Translations under genes and position numbers: made by a program
Shown: positions 8,817 through 17,700 of the stretch, one piece after another
How the letters are laid out: the number at the start of each line of letters is the position of its first letter
Numbering within the stretch: position 1 is the first letter of the stretch
Origin: CAVURW01 sp963743595
Lineage (GTDB): Bacteria > Verrucomicrobiota > Verrucomicrobiia > Methylacidiphilales > UBA1321
Length of the DNA stretch: 22,606 nucleotides
Direction: 5' to 3'
NCBI GenBank assembly: GCA_963743595.1
Contig: CAVURW010000069.1
Span: 1-22,606, forward strand
The notes under the pieces: generated by a model
Databases searched by the model: none
Seen by the model: the letters and a program-made list of their open reading frames with translations, nothing else
Told to the model about the DNA's origin: nothing

Positions 8817-8840
8817 CGCGATTCGTGAGGATGAATCGCG
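8817..8840 (+). terminator. Hairpin after typA, possible terminator
   Basis: A perfect 8-bp stem CGCGATTC / GAATCGCG with an 8-nt loop begins 13 nt after the typA stop. No clear T tract follows, so it may act as an mRNA 3'-end structure, not as a classical intrinsic terminator. Confidence 0.45.
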
Positions 8841-9354
8841 CTTAGTGCAAATTGTTCACTCTCAACATGTTTCCATGTCGACCTTTTGGAGACATCAGTA
8901 AAAATCAGAACGGTAGTTCGCGGATTACCGTTCCTTTGGGAGGTAGTCATCCGACCGCTATTTACCTAACTAGTTACAGGTTAACGCTTTATGACAGATG
9001 AGTCCAGAACAAAAGTGTAGATTTGAGTACATTTCGGCACCTGTCTGCTATGCGTCCGTGGTGGACTGCTATGCAACCCGAAAGCTCTGATACCGGCCTA
9101 TTCGGCATTAACAATTAATTAGGATTAAGTATATTGAAAATTCCGCGCCGATTACTGAGTTTATTCACAGCCATTTAAGCGGACGTTGAAACCTGTTTTC
9201 ACAGCGTAGTTCAAGCTTGCAGATTGAATTCAGGGATTTTGGAATCTGAAACTTCGAGCCTGTCTTGTTCACAACGTTGACCCCACTGAGGGAAGCGTTG
9301 AGGCATTTCGAACACCTAGGCTGCCATGTCCTTCTAGATGGTTCGATCAAAAAG
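8841..9354. other. Gene-poor stretch between typA and the accessory genes
   Basis: No convincing gene is present. The only open frame above 60 codons (9165-9350, minus) has no start signal or recognisable sequence. Visible structure: a 7-bp hairpin AACGGTA/TACCGTT (8909-8932), a 10-bp palindrome TAACTAGTTA (8967-8976) and two copies of CTGCTATGC 21 bp apart (9045-9053, 9066-9074). This is the likely left edge zone of the accessory region, but no attachment repeat could be matched to the right side. Confidence 0.5.
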
Positions 9355-9384
9355 AAAGGGGAGGCCGTTAAGCCTCCCCCTTTT
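9352..9384 (-). terminator. Intrinsic terminator for the P2-P1 gene pair
   Basis: On the minus strand a GC-rich stem (GGGGGAGGC pairing with GCCTCCCC around a 6-nt loop, one bulged G) is followed by TTTCTTTTT. It lies about 30 nt after the stop codon of P1 at 9411. The plus strand also has a short pyrimidine tract after the stem, so it may work in both directions. Confidence 0.8.
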
Positions 9385-9410
9385 CCTTTCCTTGATTATC
9401 TGTTGTTTGT

Positions 9411-11009
9411 TTAAGACCCGGCTTCCAATTCGCGGTCACTTTTACGTTTAGTCTTTGATTTGGGTTCCTTCTTTTCTTTAACTTCGGGACTATCGATCTC
9501 ATCCAGGACCGAGCGCCGAGTCTGAGGCAGCGGTGGTGGAAGCGATTTCTGCACTGTCGATTGCTTCTCTATCGTCGCTTCTGGATTTGATGGAGTCGGA
9601 GATTGCTGAGTAGGAGTCGCACACGTAAGCGAAGCTGTCTTGATCTCAAATCGTTCATAACTATTGGGGACTTTCGGATACAGCGTTGCGAGCCCGATCG
9701 GTTCAATCCCTTGCTTGATCAGTTCATTAACCTGAACTCGGTCAAACCGGCCTCCCTTCAATCCACTGGGCAGATCAATCTTCGCTGACCATTGAGACTC
9801 CAATCCCAGCCCCTCTTCCGCAGCACACAACATGGTCGCGGTTTGAAGATCTGACATGAGCCCTTTCCGGTTTAATCCCAGGGCCGATACTTCGTTGCCA
9901 AACCGGGATTCAATTTGATGTTTGATGTCCATTCCTTCCGGTCCCGATTTGATTCGAAACATCTCCTGATGATTCAGCAGCGTTTTACCAGACGTGGGAC
10001 TTTGTACGCCATCGACTGCAGTTACGGCGAAATATTCATAGAGTGCCGCCTCATGTTCCTTGGCCCCCAAACAAACGATGCCGGCGTTTTCCTTAACCAT
10101 CATTTTGAGTGCTTCCAACATTTCAGCCCGGTGCGGTCGTTCCAGGAGCCCATGATAGGTCATTTCTGTGCCGTCAGCCGATACCTGGAAGCCTTGGTTC
10201 ACAAAGAGCTGGGCGATTTTGAAATTGTAGTCGTTTTCGGCTACGACCGCTTCAATACCGGTCTGGATCAGAAAATCCCGAAACTCGGCCATTACTCGGG
10301 AAAACCCACCAGGAGCGACATTGGGCGGAGTGTAGATTCCCTCCAGAAGGTAGTAGGTATTGCGGCTATCATTATTCACCAGTCTGGCATTGAGCGTGAC
10401 TTTGGTTTCCTCATCGACCAACCGAACAAACAGGCGAACTTTTTGAAGGTCGTCGGATTCCTTGGGAGGCAGCGCTTTGAGCCAGTTGCCCTGTTGTCGG
10501 GCGCTCATTCCAGATTGTTCCGGCTCGGATGTGCCTTTCAAATAAACAAACTCTTGAGGAACAGGTTGTTTAGGTCCGTTCTTGATTTGCTCAAACTTCG
10601 CAGCGGACAAACCCCGATTGCTGTATTCCTGGACCACGAGATTGGTAAAGTTCTGGTTATTTTCTTCCAATGATTCGAAGACCATTTTGTTGATGTCGTC
10701 CCGCTCCTTTTGGAAGACCTGATCTTTCAGGAGAATGTCTGCCTTGAAGTTACTGATTTGTTGGTTGAGCAAATCCTGTTTTGTTTTCTCGGGACACTCG
10801 GCTAGCAGTTCCTGACACATCTGTTCAACCTGCGTTTCTCGATAGGCTTTTGATTGTTGGACAAGGTCATCAATCTTTCGCTGGGCCTCCAGTTGAGCGT
10901 CGACACGGATGCGGTTGGCTTTCTCGACATCGGCGAGGTCACTCTCCCGGAGCTTGGAGAGAACGTTAAGGACATAGGGACTTTGATCTGACTTGGGTAT
11001 GGAGTTCAT
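9411..11009 (-). CDS. P1: coiled-coil accessory protein with the relaxase-type C-terminal tail
   Basis: The protein has 532 aa and no signal or membrane segment. Residues about 10-130 are a charged, Gln/Glu/Lys-rich predicted coiled coil. The middle (about 175-420) is globular; FSRVMAEFRDF, AVVAENDYN and QLFVNQGFQV recall the end of a GNAT acetyltransferase fold, a weak resemblance only. Residues about 455-497 are a Pro/Ser/Thr-rich linker. The last 35 residues hold RRSVLDEID, a Lys-rich stretch and the ending RELEAGS, the tail shared with P2 and the relaxase. It lies 89 bp downstream of P2 on the same strand and ends at a strong terminator. No Shine-Dalgarno site is visible. The family is not recognised; a role in conjugation or mobilization is inferred from the shared tail. 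Confidence 0.75.
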   Translation of the reverse strand: MNSIPKSDQSPYVLNVLSKLRESDLADVEKANRIRVDAQLEAQRKIDDLVQQSKAYRETQVEQMCQELLAECPEKTKQDLLNQQISNFKADILLKDQVFQKERDDINKMVFESLEENNQNFTNLVVQEYSNRGLSAAKFEQIKNGPKQPVPQEFVYLKGTSEPEQSGMSARQQGNWLKALPPKESDDLQKVRLFVRLVDEETKVTLNARLVNNDSRNTYYLLEGIYTPPNVAPGGFSRVMAEFRDFLIQTGIEAVVAENDYNFKIAQLFVNQGFQVSADGTEMTYHGLLERPHRAEMLEALKMMVKENAGIVCLGAKEHEAALYEYFAVTAVDGVQSPTSGKTLLNHQEMFRIKSGPEGMDIKHQIESRFGNEVSALGLNRKGLMSDLQTATMLCAAEEGLGLESQWSAKIDLPSGLKGGRFDRVQVNELIKQGIEPIGLATLYPKVPNSYERFEIKTASLTCATPTQQSPTPSNPEATIEKQSTVQKSLPPPLPQTRRSVLDEIDSPEVKEKKEPKSKTKRKSDRELEAGS

Positions 11010-11098
11010 GCTGCAAGTAAATCAGGAAACGGCTAAACCGGGTTCCGTATCGGTCGCACCTGCCGCTGCTGTCAAAAAATCTTCAACCGTTGCGGAAT

Positions 11099-11344
11099 TT
11101 AGAGATCGAGCCGCTTCTCCTTCTTTTTTTCAAGGGGTGGCTTTGACTCTTCACGATCAATCTCGTCCATGAACGATACCCGTCTTGAAGGCTTTGGATT
11201 TTGAAACTCCGGTTCACGAGGGTTTTCTTGCGGCATCTTATTGAGAAGGCTCTTTTCAAAGGGTGCTTTAGCCAAGCTCTGATTCAATTTTTGAACACTC
11301 TCCTCTTTTGACAAACCGTTAACCAGAGATTCAAAGTCGTGATT
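11099..11344 (-). CDS. P2 tail segment, -1 frame extension of P2
   Basis: This stretch is open in the -1 frame relative to the P2 body and codes for 81 residues after the A_AAT_TTA heptamer: NHDFESLVNGLSKEES, a polar region, then RVSFMDEID, a Lys/Glu-rich stretch and the ending KRLDL. The last 28 residues match the C-terminal tails of P1 and the relaxase. An in-frame TAG lies only about 15 nt upstream of the heptamer, so the segment has no long gene of its own. A separate start at the TTG at 11314 is possible but has no Shine-Dalgarno site. The best reading is that it is made as part of P2 (362 aa in total) by frameshifting, or that the P2 gene carries a one-base mutation here. Confidence 0.6.
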   Translation of the reverse strand, partial: NHDFESLVNGLSKEESVQKLNQSLAKAPFEKSLLNKMPQENPREPEFQNPKPSRRVSFMDEIDREESKPPLEKKKEKRLDL

Positions 11345-12186
11345 AAATTTAGCGTGGAACTACACAGCAAAAGAATCGAGTCCCGGGCGTCATCGGGTGA
11401 ATGGGTTTCCCAGATCTCCCGTAAACTCTCCGCAAATGGCTGGGCAGAATTAAAATGGTGATTCGACATGAGGATATCTCCCATCCGCTCAGGATGAGTT
11501 GAAATCAACTGAGCAAGTCGCGATTCCTGCAAAAGCCCTTCCTGCGTGTAATCGGGAAGGCGCTCTACGCCGGAATCGACCGGCGCATTGATTGCATGTG
11601 CGACTTGGCCCGATGGGATCATCAAGTTGATGGGAGGCGTTCCAACAACGATTGAATAGGGCTCGGAGACGCTAAATCCTTCCGCGTTCCATTTGGCGTT
11701 GAAATAGGCCACATGGGCATCCCATGCCGTTAACTTTTTAAATTTCGACGGATTTGTTTCTACCTCCTTTGCCACCGCTTTGGTGACGGCTCGAATGTCA
11801 TGAGAAATTTGCTCCTCCTGAGCATGAGCCATATTCAGCCGCTTTTGATCGAATAACTTTTGTTGTTCCTGAGCTAATTCAGCACTCCGAGCCTGTTCGC
11901 CGAACAACCCCATAAAGACCTGACGCTCGACATTATTTATCGTCTCGATGGACTCGGCTTTCGGGCTCAATCCCTCTCGGAGAGCATCAAACGATTTCTG
12001 ATAATTGGTCCATTGTTCCTGACGCCGCTCTTTAGCGTCCCGCTGATATTCCTCCTCCCGTTCCTGTCGGATTTCTGCCTCTCGCTGATCGAACAGAATA
12101 TTTTGATTGTAGATGTACGAATACGTCGTTTGACGAAGCTTTTGGACGTCGTCCATCGCCCCCTGCCGAATGTTTGAAATGTTCAT
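11284..12186 (-). CDS. P2: coiled-coil accessory protein, 0-frame product
   Basis: The protein has 300 aa from the ATG at 12186. An in-frame GTG at 12228 would add 14 residues, but the ATG begins the natural-looking MNISNIRQG. Residues about 10-140 form a long charged helix with QRE/ERR-type repeats, similar in style to the P1 N-terminus. Residues about 145-275 are globular (WDAHVAYFNAKWNAEGF, VVGTPPINLMIPSGQ, HPERMGDILMSN). The 0-frame end after the slippery codon (LNLWLTVCQKRRVFKN) looks like out-of-frame sequence, whereas the -1 frame continues with a sensible polar protein and the shared tail. P2 is the first gene of the P2-P1 pair. Family not recognised. Confidence 0.7.
   Translation of the reverse strand: MNISNIRQGAMDDVQKLRQTTYSYIYNQNILFDQREAEIRQEREEEYQRDAKERRQEQWTNYQKSFDALREGLSPKAESIETINNVERQVFMGLFGEQARSAELAQEQQKLFDQKRLNMAHAQEEQISHDIRAVTKAVAKEVETNPSKFKKLTAWDAHVAYFNAKWNAEGFSVSEPYSIVVGTPPINLMIPSGQVAHAINAPVDSGVERLPDYTQEGLLQESRLAQLISTHPERMGDILMSNHHFNSAQPFAESLREIWETHSPDDARDSILLLCSSTLNLITTLNLWLTVCQKRRVFKN
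11290..11350 (-). promoter_or_regulatory. Candidate programmed -1 ribosomal frameshift signal in P2
   Basis: The minus strand has A_AAT_TTA at 11350-11344, in the 0-frame of P2 (codons CTA-AAT-TTA). After an 8-nt spacer there is a stem of 11 bp: TTTGAATCTCT (11335-11325) pairs with AGAG, a bulged T, then GTTCAAA (11301-11290), including one G.U pair, with a 23-nt loop. The 0-frame TGA (11286-11284) lies directly after the stem. Heptamer, spacing, stem and stop position are all those of a -1 frameshift site. Function is inferred. Confidence 0.5.
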
Positions 12187-12613
12187 GCCGCCTACCCCAT
12201 CACAACTGGCGAAAATCGGGTGCCCCACCTGCCGCTCATGTCTGGGTTTCTAAAAAGTTAGAGCATTTCCCATTTGCCATTTGGGTGATCGCAGTTGATC
12301 AAAACCATTGACACGAAGAAAAGCGCCCTTCTGGCAACAACGTCCCCGCGAGGAATAGTAATTTCGAATGAGGACCTGTGGACACGCTAGGCAGTTTTTA
12401 TTAACCTATGGCAATGAACATTGTCTTCGCTTTCGTTCCTTTCATACGTCGATCCGAGAGAGAAATAGAGCATCCCGCTAGACATCAACGTGCCGCAAGT
12501 AAACGAAGGAAGGTGCGAGTTACGGGCAAAGCACCGCTTAAAGTCCCCACCCATGGTCAGAGCTAGGCCTTGTGAAAACGGATTGGCCTGTTTCAGTTTT
12601 TGGATAACATTGC
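12187..12613. other. Intergenic region between divergent P2 and TPR genes
   Basis: About 430 bp without a supportable gene. It must hold the promoters for the P2-P1 pair (minus) and the TPR gene (plus), but I see no convincing -35/-10 pair on either strand: a TTGACA at 12308-12313 has no matching -10. A short CATTTGCCATTTGGG repeat-like stretch lies near 12271. Confidence 0.4.
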
Positions 12614-13124
12614 ATGAGCGTTTTAAAGCAATTCCTGCTTCCGGTTCATCCTCTTGAGCCTCTGCTTCAACCCTTTTGTGGATATGTTGAGCTGGGGATG
12701 TTTACTGAGGCCAACTGTGAACTCGAAAATTTGCCGGCTGACTTGAAAACGCATCCTGTCGTACTTCACGGCAGGCTGGAATTGCTGGTGGCCATGAAAA
12801 GATGGAGTCTTGCAGCAATATTAGGACAGTCCTTGTGTGAATTGTGGCCAGAGCGTCATTGAATTTTGGATACTGACGGCGCAATGCTTCCATGAACTTG
12901 AAGAAACCCAAAAGGCTAAGGATACGCTTCTTGCGGCACCGAAGGATTTCCAACAAACCGCTCTACACTGTTATCATTTGGCCTGTTACGAGACGCAGCT
13001 CGGTAATATAGGGTCGGCAAAGCAACTGCTGGGAATTTGTTTAGTGAAGGATAAAAAATATCGTCAAAACGCAATCGACGATTTGAAACTCCAGCCCCTG
13101 TGGGATTCTTTTGATGGTCAATGA
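12614..13124 (+). pseudogene. TPR protein with a +1 frame break at a TGA codon
   Basis: Two overlapping frames together give one TPR protein of about 169 aa. The first (12614-12859, 82 aa) ends ...CELWPERH followed by TGA. Shifting +1 at that TGA (12860-12862) and reading GAA from 12861 gives EFWILTAQCFHELEE, then LACYETQLGNIGSAKQLL and finally DDLKLQPLWDSF. The A-x-x-x-G...A spacing and the LACYETQLG signature are typical of tetratricopeptide repeats, and the join falls inside a repeat. TPR proteins mediate protein-protein contacts, so no activity can be named. A one-base deletion or insertion is the simplest explanation; a programmed +1 shift at CAT-TGA is possible. The stop codon abuts that of the next gene on the opposite strand. 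Confidence 0.65.
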
Positions 13125-14522
13125 TCAAAGTCGTTGATCCTGTTGGAGTCGTGAATCCTTACCAAAGACGCGTTTCCAGGCCAACTGGTAGTTCTGGCGT
13201 TTTAAGGGAGGGATCTGTTGGGCTAGCGGTTGTATCTTTTGACGTTGGTCGGGACCAAGGCGCGACCATCCCAATACTTGGTTTTGAACCCACGTTTTCA
13301 AGAGAGTGACGGTCCGGTTGGGGTATTTGGATTTGAGTTCATCCGTAGCATAAAAATAATCTCGAGCTTTGTTGTAGGACATCTCCCATTTTTTTAAATC
13401 GATGATGCAATCGCTTTTTGAACCAATGCCGATGGCCGTGAGCTTTTTCTGTTGCTTTGGAGTAAGCGAATTCCATATCACCATTTGCCGCGACACCCAG
13501 TGAACGACAGTTCTGTGGGCCTTGACCCACACCGAACGTTTATAGAGCCCCAGTTCGCGTGATGCAGCTAGCGCGCGCTTGTACTGCGAGCTCCACTGAT
13601 CTTTGAAAGTCGGACTTGGTTTGAGCCCTAAACTGAGGAGTCGCTCTTGTTGATCAGGAGATCGATGATTCCATGCGCGAGACTGCAGTTTCGCCCAAAG
13701 TGCAAGCGTTTGGTTCGGCCACCGTCGAAACGCAGGAACGTCCGGAGAAACCTCGGTCAGATAGGCTTTAGCTTCGGCGAATCGCATTTCCCAAACGGAA
13801 GGATAACCGCGATCTACACCGCGTTGGAGCCATGCGATGCCGATTTTATCCAAACGTCTCTTGAGAATCGGATCAAGGAGTCCTTGCTGTTTGAGCTTAC
13901 GCACCTTTCGTATGAAACATTGTTGGTTATCATTAACGCCTACCAAGTTGCCCTTCTTGGCGTACATGACCTCGAGTTGGTCCATGTGTTTCCGGGTCAC
14001 AAAGTCAATGAACGGTCCTTGCCGAGGAAACCCAAGTTTTTCCAATTGTTTCTGCTTATCTTTTGGTAGCTGGTCCCAATTCTTACGAGTGATCCACATC
14101 CAGGATTGCAAGCTGCGGGAAGCCCGAATCCGGCCTTGGGCCTTCAAATATTCCTTCAAATCAAGACACTGCCGATTCCACTGCTCCTCGAACGGATCCC
14201 ACACGAACCCAATTCGGTTGAGCAGTTGTTCCCGACCAATGTCAAGACGCCCTCTTTTTCTCTTGTAGCGCTGTGCCGTAATCCACACTTGCAGGGATTT
14301 GGGACGACGTTTTCCTGAACCGGATTCTGCGTGATGGTCGACAAATTCAAAACAGCGGGCTAGCCAGAGCCGATCCCACGGAATAAATGGAAAACCCGTA
14401 TCGAACAAATACCGGAGCTCGGTTATGTTGAGGGTAAAAGGAGCACTTAGAATTTGCTCTACAAACTTCTTTTTCTGGGCCGCATCAAGATTTGGGTAGG
14501 AATTAATCAAATGAATACTCAT
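13125..14522 (-). CDS. Stand-alone helicase-associated (HA) repeat protein
   Basis: The protein has 465 aa, is basic and is rich in Trp, Arg and Lys. It consists of about six copies of a 55-65-residue unit with the pattern W...(F/Y)...L...W...R...L...(Q/R)...L..(I/L)G(F/I/L), roughly at residues 50-110, 111-168, 171-233, 243-303, 305-368 and 376-438. The first shows it best: LQVWITAQRYKRKRGRL, then LLNRIGFVWDP. This is the helicase-associated (HA) domain pattern, normally found in tandem at the C-terminus of large SF2 helicases and thought to bind nucleic acid. No ATPase motifs are present. The gene is divergent from an SF1 helicase 216 bp away, so the two may work together; that is inference. 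The start at 14522 gives a full first repeat. Confidence 0.7.
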   Translation of the reverse strand: MSIHLINSYPNLDAAQKKKFVEQILSAPFTLNITELRYLFDTGFPFIPWDRLWLARCFEFVDHHAESGSGKRRPKSLQVWITAQRYKRKRGRLDIGREQLLNRIGFVWDPFEEQWNRQCLDLKEYLKAQGRIRASRSLQSWMWITRKNWDQLPKDKQKQLEKLGFPRQGPFIDFVTRKHMDQLEVMYAKKGNLVGVNDNQQCFIRKVRKLKQQGLLDPILKRRLDKIGIAWLQRGVDRGYPSVWEMRFAEAKAYLTEVSPDVPAFRRWPNQTLALWAKLQSRAWNHRSPDQQERLLSLGLKPSPTFKDQWSSQYKRALAASRELGLYKRSVWVKAHRTVVHWVSRQMVIWNSLTPKQQKKLTAIGIGSKSDCIIDLKKWEMSYNKARDYFYATDELKSKYPNRTVTLLKTWVQNQVLGWSRLGPDQRQKIQPLAQQIPPLKRQNYQLAWKRVFGKDSRLQQDQRL

Positions 14523-14738
14523 CGATAAGGGGCACTCAGGAACTGGTCTTAAGTTCGGCAGGAAAGCAGCTCAATTCTTCCAAAGAGCATGAATTTCCTA
14601 AGGCGATGTAGCCTTAAAGCGGGCTAAGGCGGATTCCAAGGCAAAAGCCAGGTTAGGGGCATAATATCCAGTTAATGCCTCCAACGAAAAATTAGTCAAA
14701 TGATTTGACAGTAGACAGCATGGATCAATGATCGCGAT
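14523..14738. promoter_or_regulatory. Divergent promoter region with TAAGGC/GCCTTA repeats
   Basis: The region lies between the HA-repeat gene (minus) and the helicase gene (plus). TAAGGC (14599-14604), GCCTTA (14611-14616) and TAAGGC (14625-14630) form two overlapping 6-bp inverted repeats, with a related CCAAGGC at 14636-14642. A TTGACA lies at 14705-14710 but without a good -10. The repeats look like operator half-sites for a regulator that would control both genes. Confidence 0.35.
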
Positions 14739-17700
14739 ATGTTGCTTGAAAGCTGGCCGATTCGGGAGATTTCTGCTCTCAACATTTCCGGACCGGAGCG
14801 ACGGCCTACAAACGGAAAGAACGCCGAGAGGCGCAGAATTCTAGACTACTGGAGGTCAATAGAGCTTTTCTCGCCACAAGGAGTGCCCAAGATTGAGCCT
14901 CAAAACTATTGTCCCGTCTATGAGGTTATCGATGACAATCCACCTCCCTGGTCAGAATACCACCCACATTATCAAAAGCGTTTAGGGGCGGGAAAAGTAT
15001 GGAAGTATTCGGTCAGCGTCGGTCTCGTCGATATGGTTCAGATTTCTTCCGAGCTGGAGCAGTGTTTCGGGAGAGATCCAGAATCGTTTGATGAAAGGCC
15101 TGGAGGGAGCTTTGCGGTTTTTTCTATTAGCATGACTGACGAACCTAGGCCGTTGCTGGATACGTTCGTTCTCTCGTCGGCCGCTTGGGCTTTGGGTCGG
15201 TTAAAGAATCCCGGACCAATAAACGGAGATTGGCTCAATGGCTTCGATCTCGCCCAAGACCACTTGCACAAATTTATTTCCGAGGTCTTTTCAATCGAAT
15301 CCACGGATAAAGAAGGACTGGATCTACTCAAAAGACACATTTCCATAGGTCGTCCCATGCTGCTTGCCGCTCTTTACCAGGTTTTAGATCGTATCGTCAA
15401 TTTCCTTAGCATTGGACATCTTGACGTTCAACGGAAGTTGCGTGTGCGATGTACACCCATTTCCAAAGATAAGAAATACAGTGATGACCTAGATGCGCTG
15501 AACAGCTTCTTCATAAACGACCTTGATCGTGTAAGCCGTGCCGTCGAAAGAGACTCTTGTAGCATGCCATTGATGAGCTACCTTTCGTCTGAAAATGAGG
15601 TTGCTAAGATCGTCCGGACTGATGTTCGGACACCCAATCCCCTTCAACTCTGCTGGACGAAACTAGAACCGAGTCGATTTCCAGAATCAAAATGGCCAGC
15701 CAGCGGACATCATCCCCTGGTCTACAGTCAGCAAATCGCAGTCAACGAACTGTTCCATGAACTCACTCCGGGAGGACTTTTCGCCATCAATGGCCCACCA
15801 GGAACCGGAAAGACGACTCTCCTTCGCGACATCATAGCCGGGGTCATTACCCAACGAGCTAAGGTGCTGGCCCAGTTGAAGTCGCCCGAGGAGGGATTTA
15901 GGGATCATTGCAACTGGAAGTCTGATTATACCCGGCGAATCAGCGTGTTGGCGGATTCGTTGACTGGTTTTGAAATGGTTGTCGCCTCGTCAAATAACGG
16001 AGCTGTTGAAAATGTGACGCTCGAATTGCCTGCGCTGAACGCAATTGATGCCAAATGGCTGGACGAAACTGATTATTTTCGGCCCTTTGCGGATCGACTT
16101 TTGGGAAAACCGTCATGGGGGCTCATCGCCGCAAAATTAGGCAATAAGGAAAATCGAGGCGAATTTATGAGTCGCTTTTGGTTCGGAGACAAAGCTCAGA
16201 ATCAAGAAGGATTTCGCGAGTTCCTGGTCGGTTTTGAAAATGGAGCCCAGAAAATCGATTGGGAATCTTGCGTTCGAGACTTTAAACATGCCTTAGCTGC
16301 GGAACAACGTATTCGAAAGGAGAGGGAACTGGTGTGGCAATACTGTCGGACACAGGAGGAAATTCATAACAAACGAGACGAAGCACGAAACGTTTTTACC
16401 GACCTCGAGAGCCAAACCGCTGTTCTTCAGGAGGAATCCCAGGCTCTGAATGCTCAGCAGCAAATGTTTCGAAGTGAGTTCGAAGAAGCTCAGGCGCGGC
16501 GGGTGGACCATATGGCACTACGGCCCTCATTTTGGCATATCGTATTCACTTTTGGGCGGGCTTTTCGTGAATGGACAGCAGAAGGTGCCGAACGGAAATC
16601 AGCGGCATTGGCTGCGGAACAAAATTGGAAGGACGCCGGACAGAAGTGGGCTCTGAAAGCGAGCGACCTCCAGAAAGCTCTCCGGTCGAGAGAAACGGCA
16701 GATGGAAGAATTCAAGCCATCGAGGCGGAGCTTCGTCATTGCGAGTCTATCATCGACCGAGCCAGGAGTGATCTGCAACAGCACTTCGTACTTAATTCCG
16801 AGTGGGAGCAAGATGAGTCTCTTCGGGAGCAATCCTCCCCTTGGGCTGACCCAAAATGGACGGAAGCGCGGGCCCGTGTGTTTGTTTCGGCACTCAAACT
16901 GCAAAAGGCTTTCGTTCTAGGCAACGCTAAAGCCTTTAGACAAAATTTTGACGCCTTATCGGATGTTCTGAAAGGAGTTGTTCCTTACGGAGCTGAGAAG
17001 GGGGCGTTGGCTGCCTGGAATTCTCTCTTTCTCGTCGTCCCTGTAATTTCCACAACTTTTGCCTCATTTGATCGGCTGCTGCCATTTCATGGGGAGTCAT
17101 CAGTTGGGTGGTTGTTTGTTGACGAAGCCGGACAAGCCACTCCCCAGTCTGCGGTCGGAGCGCTCTGGAGGTCGCGACGAGCTGTCGTTGTAGGCGATCC
17201 ACTTCAGCTGGAACCCATCGTCACAATGCCGTTCACTGCCCAAGGGTCGCTGGGCAGCCATTTTCAGGTAACAGAAAAGTGGTACACCAGCAAAACGTCC
17301 TGTCAACGCCTTGCCGATATCGTCAACTGCATAGGGACTTATATCTCAACGAATCAAGAACCGCTCTGGGTGGGCTCGCCCCTTCGTGTGCACCGCCGAT
17401 GTGATAACCCTATGTTCAATGTTTCCAACACAGTCGGGTACAATGGGACGATGGTCTTTGGTACTGGAAAGCGAACGCCTCTCAGCATTGGTCCATCGGC
17501 TTGGATTCATGTCGAGAGTAACGTGTCAGAGTCCCACTGGATTCCTCGAGAAGGCGAAGTGGTTTCGGACCTGATAAGAACGCTATTAGGTAATGGAATA
17601 ACCGAAAATGAAATATTTCTGATTTCCCCGTTCAAGACTGTCGCATCGCGCTTGAAAAGGTTGGCGCCTGAAGGAGTGAGCTCAGGAACGATCCATCAAG

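Noticed and set aside
9165..9350. Minus-strand open frame of 61 codons in the gene-poor stretch
   Set aside because: No start signal, no recognisable sequence, biased composition, and it lies beyond the terminator of P1.
9915..10673. 252-codon plus-strand open frame
   Set aside because: It lies antisense within P1, whose coiled coil and tail are coherent; the antisense product shows no protein-like pattern.
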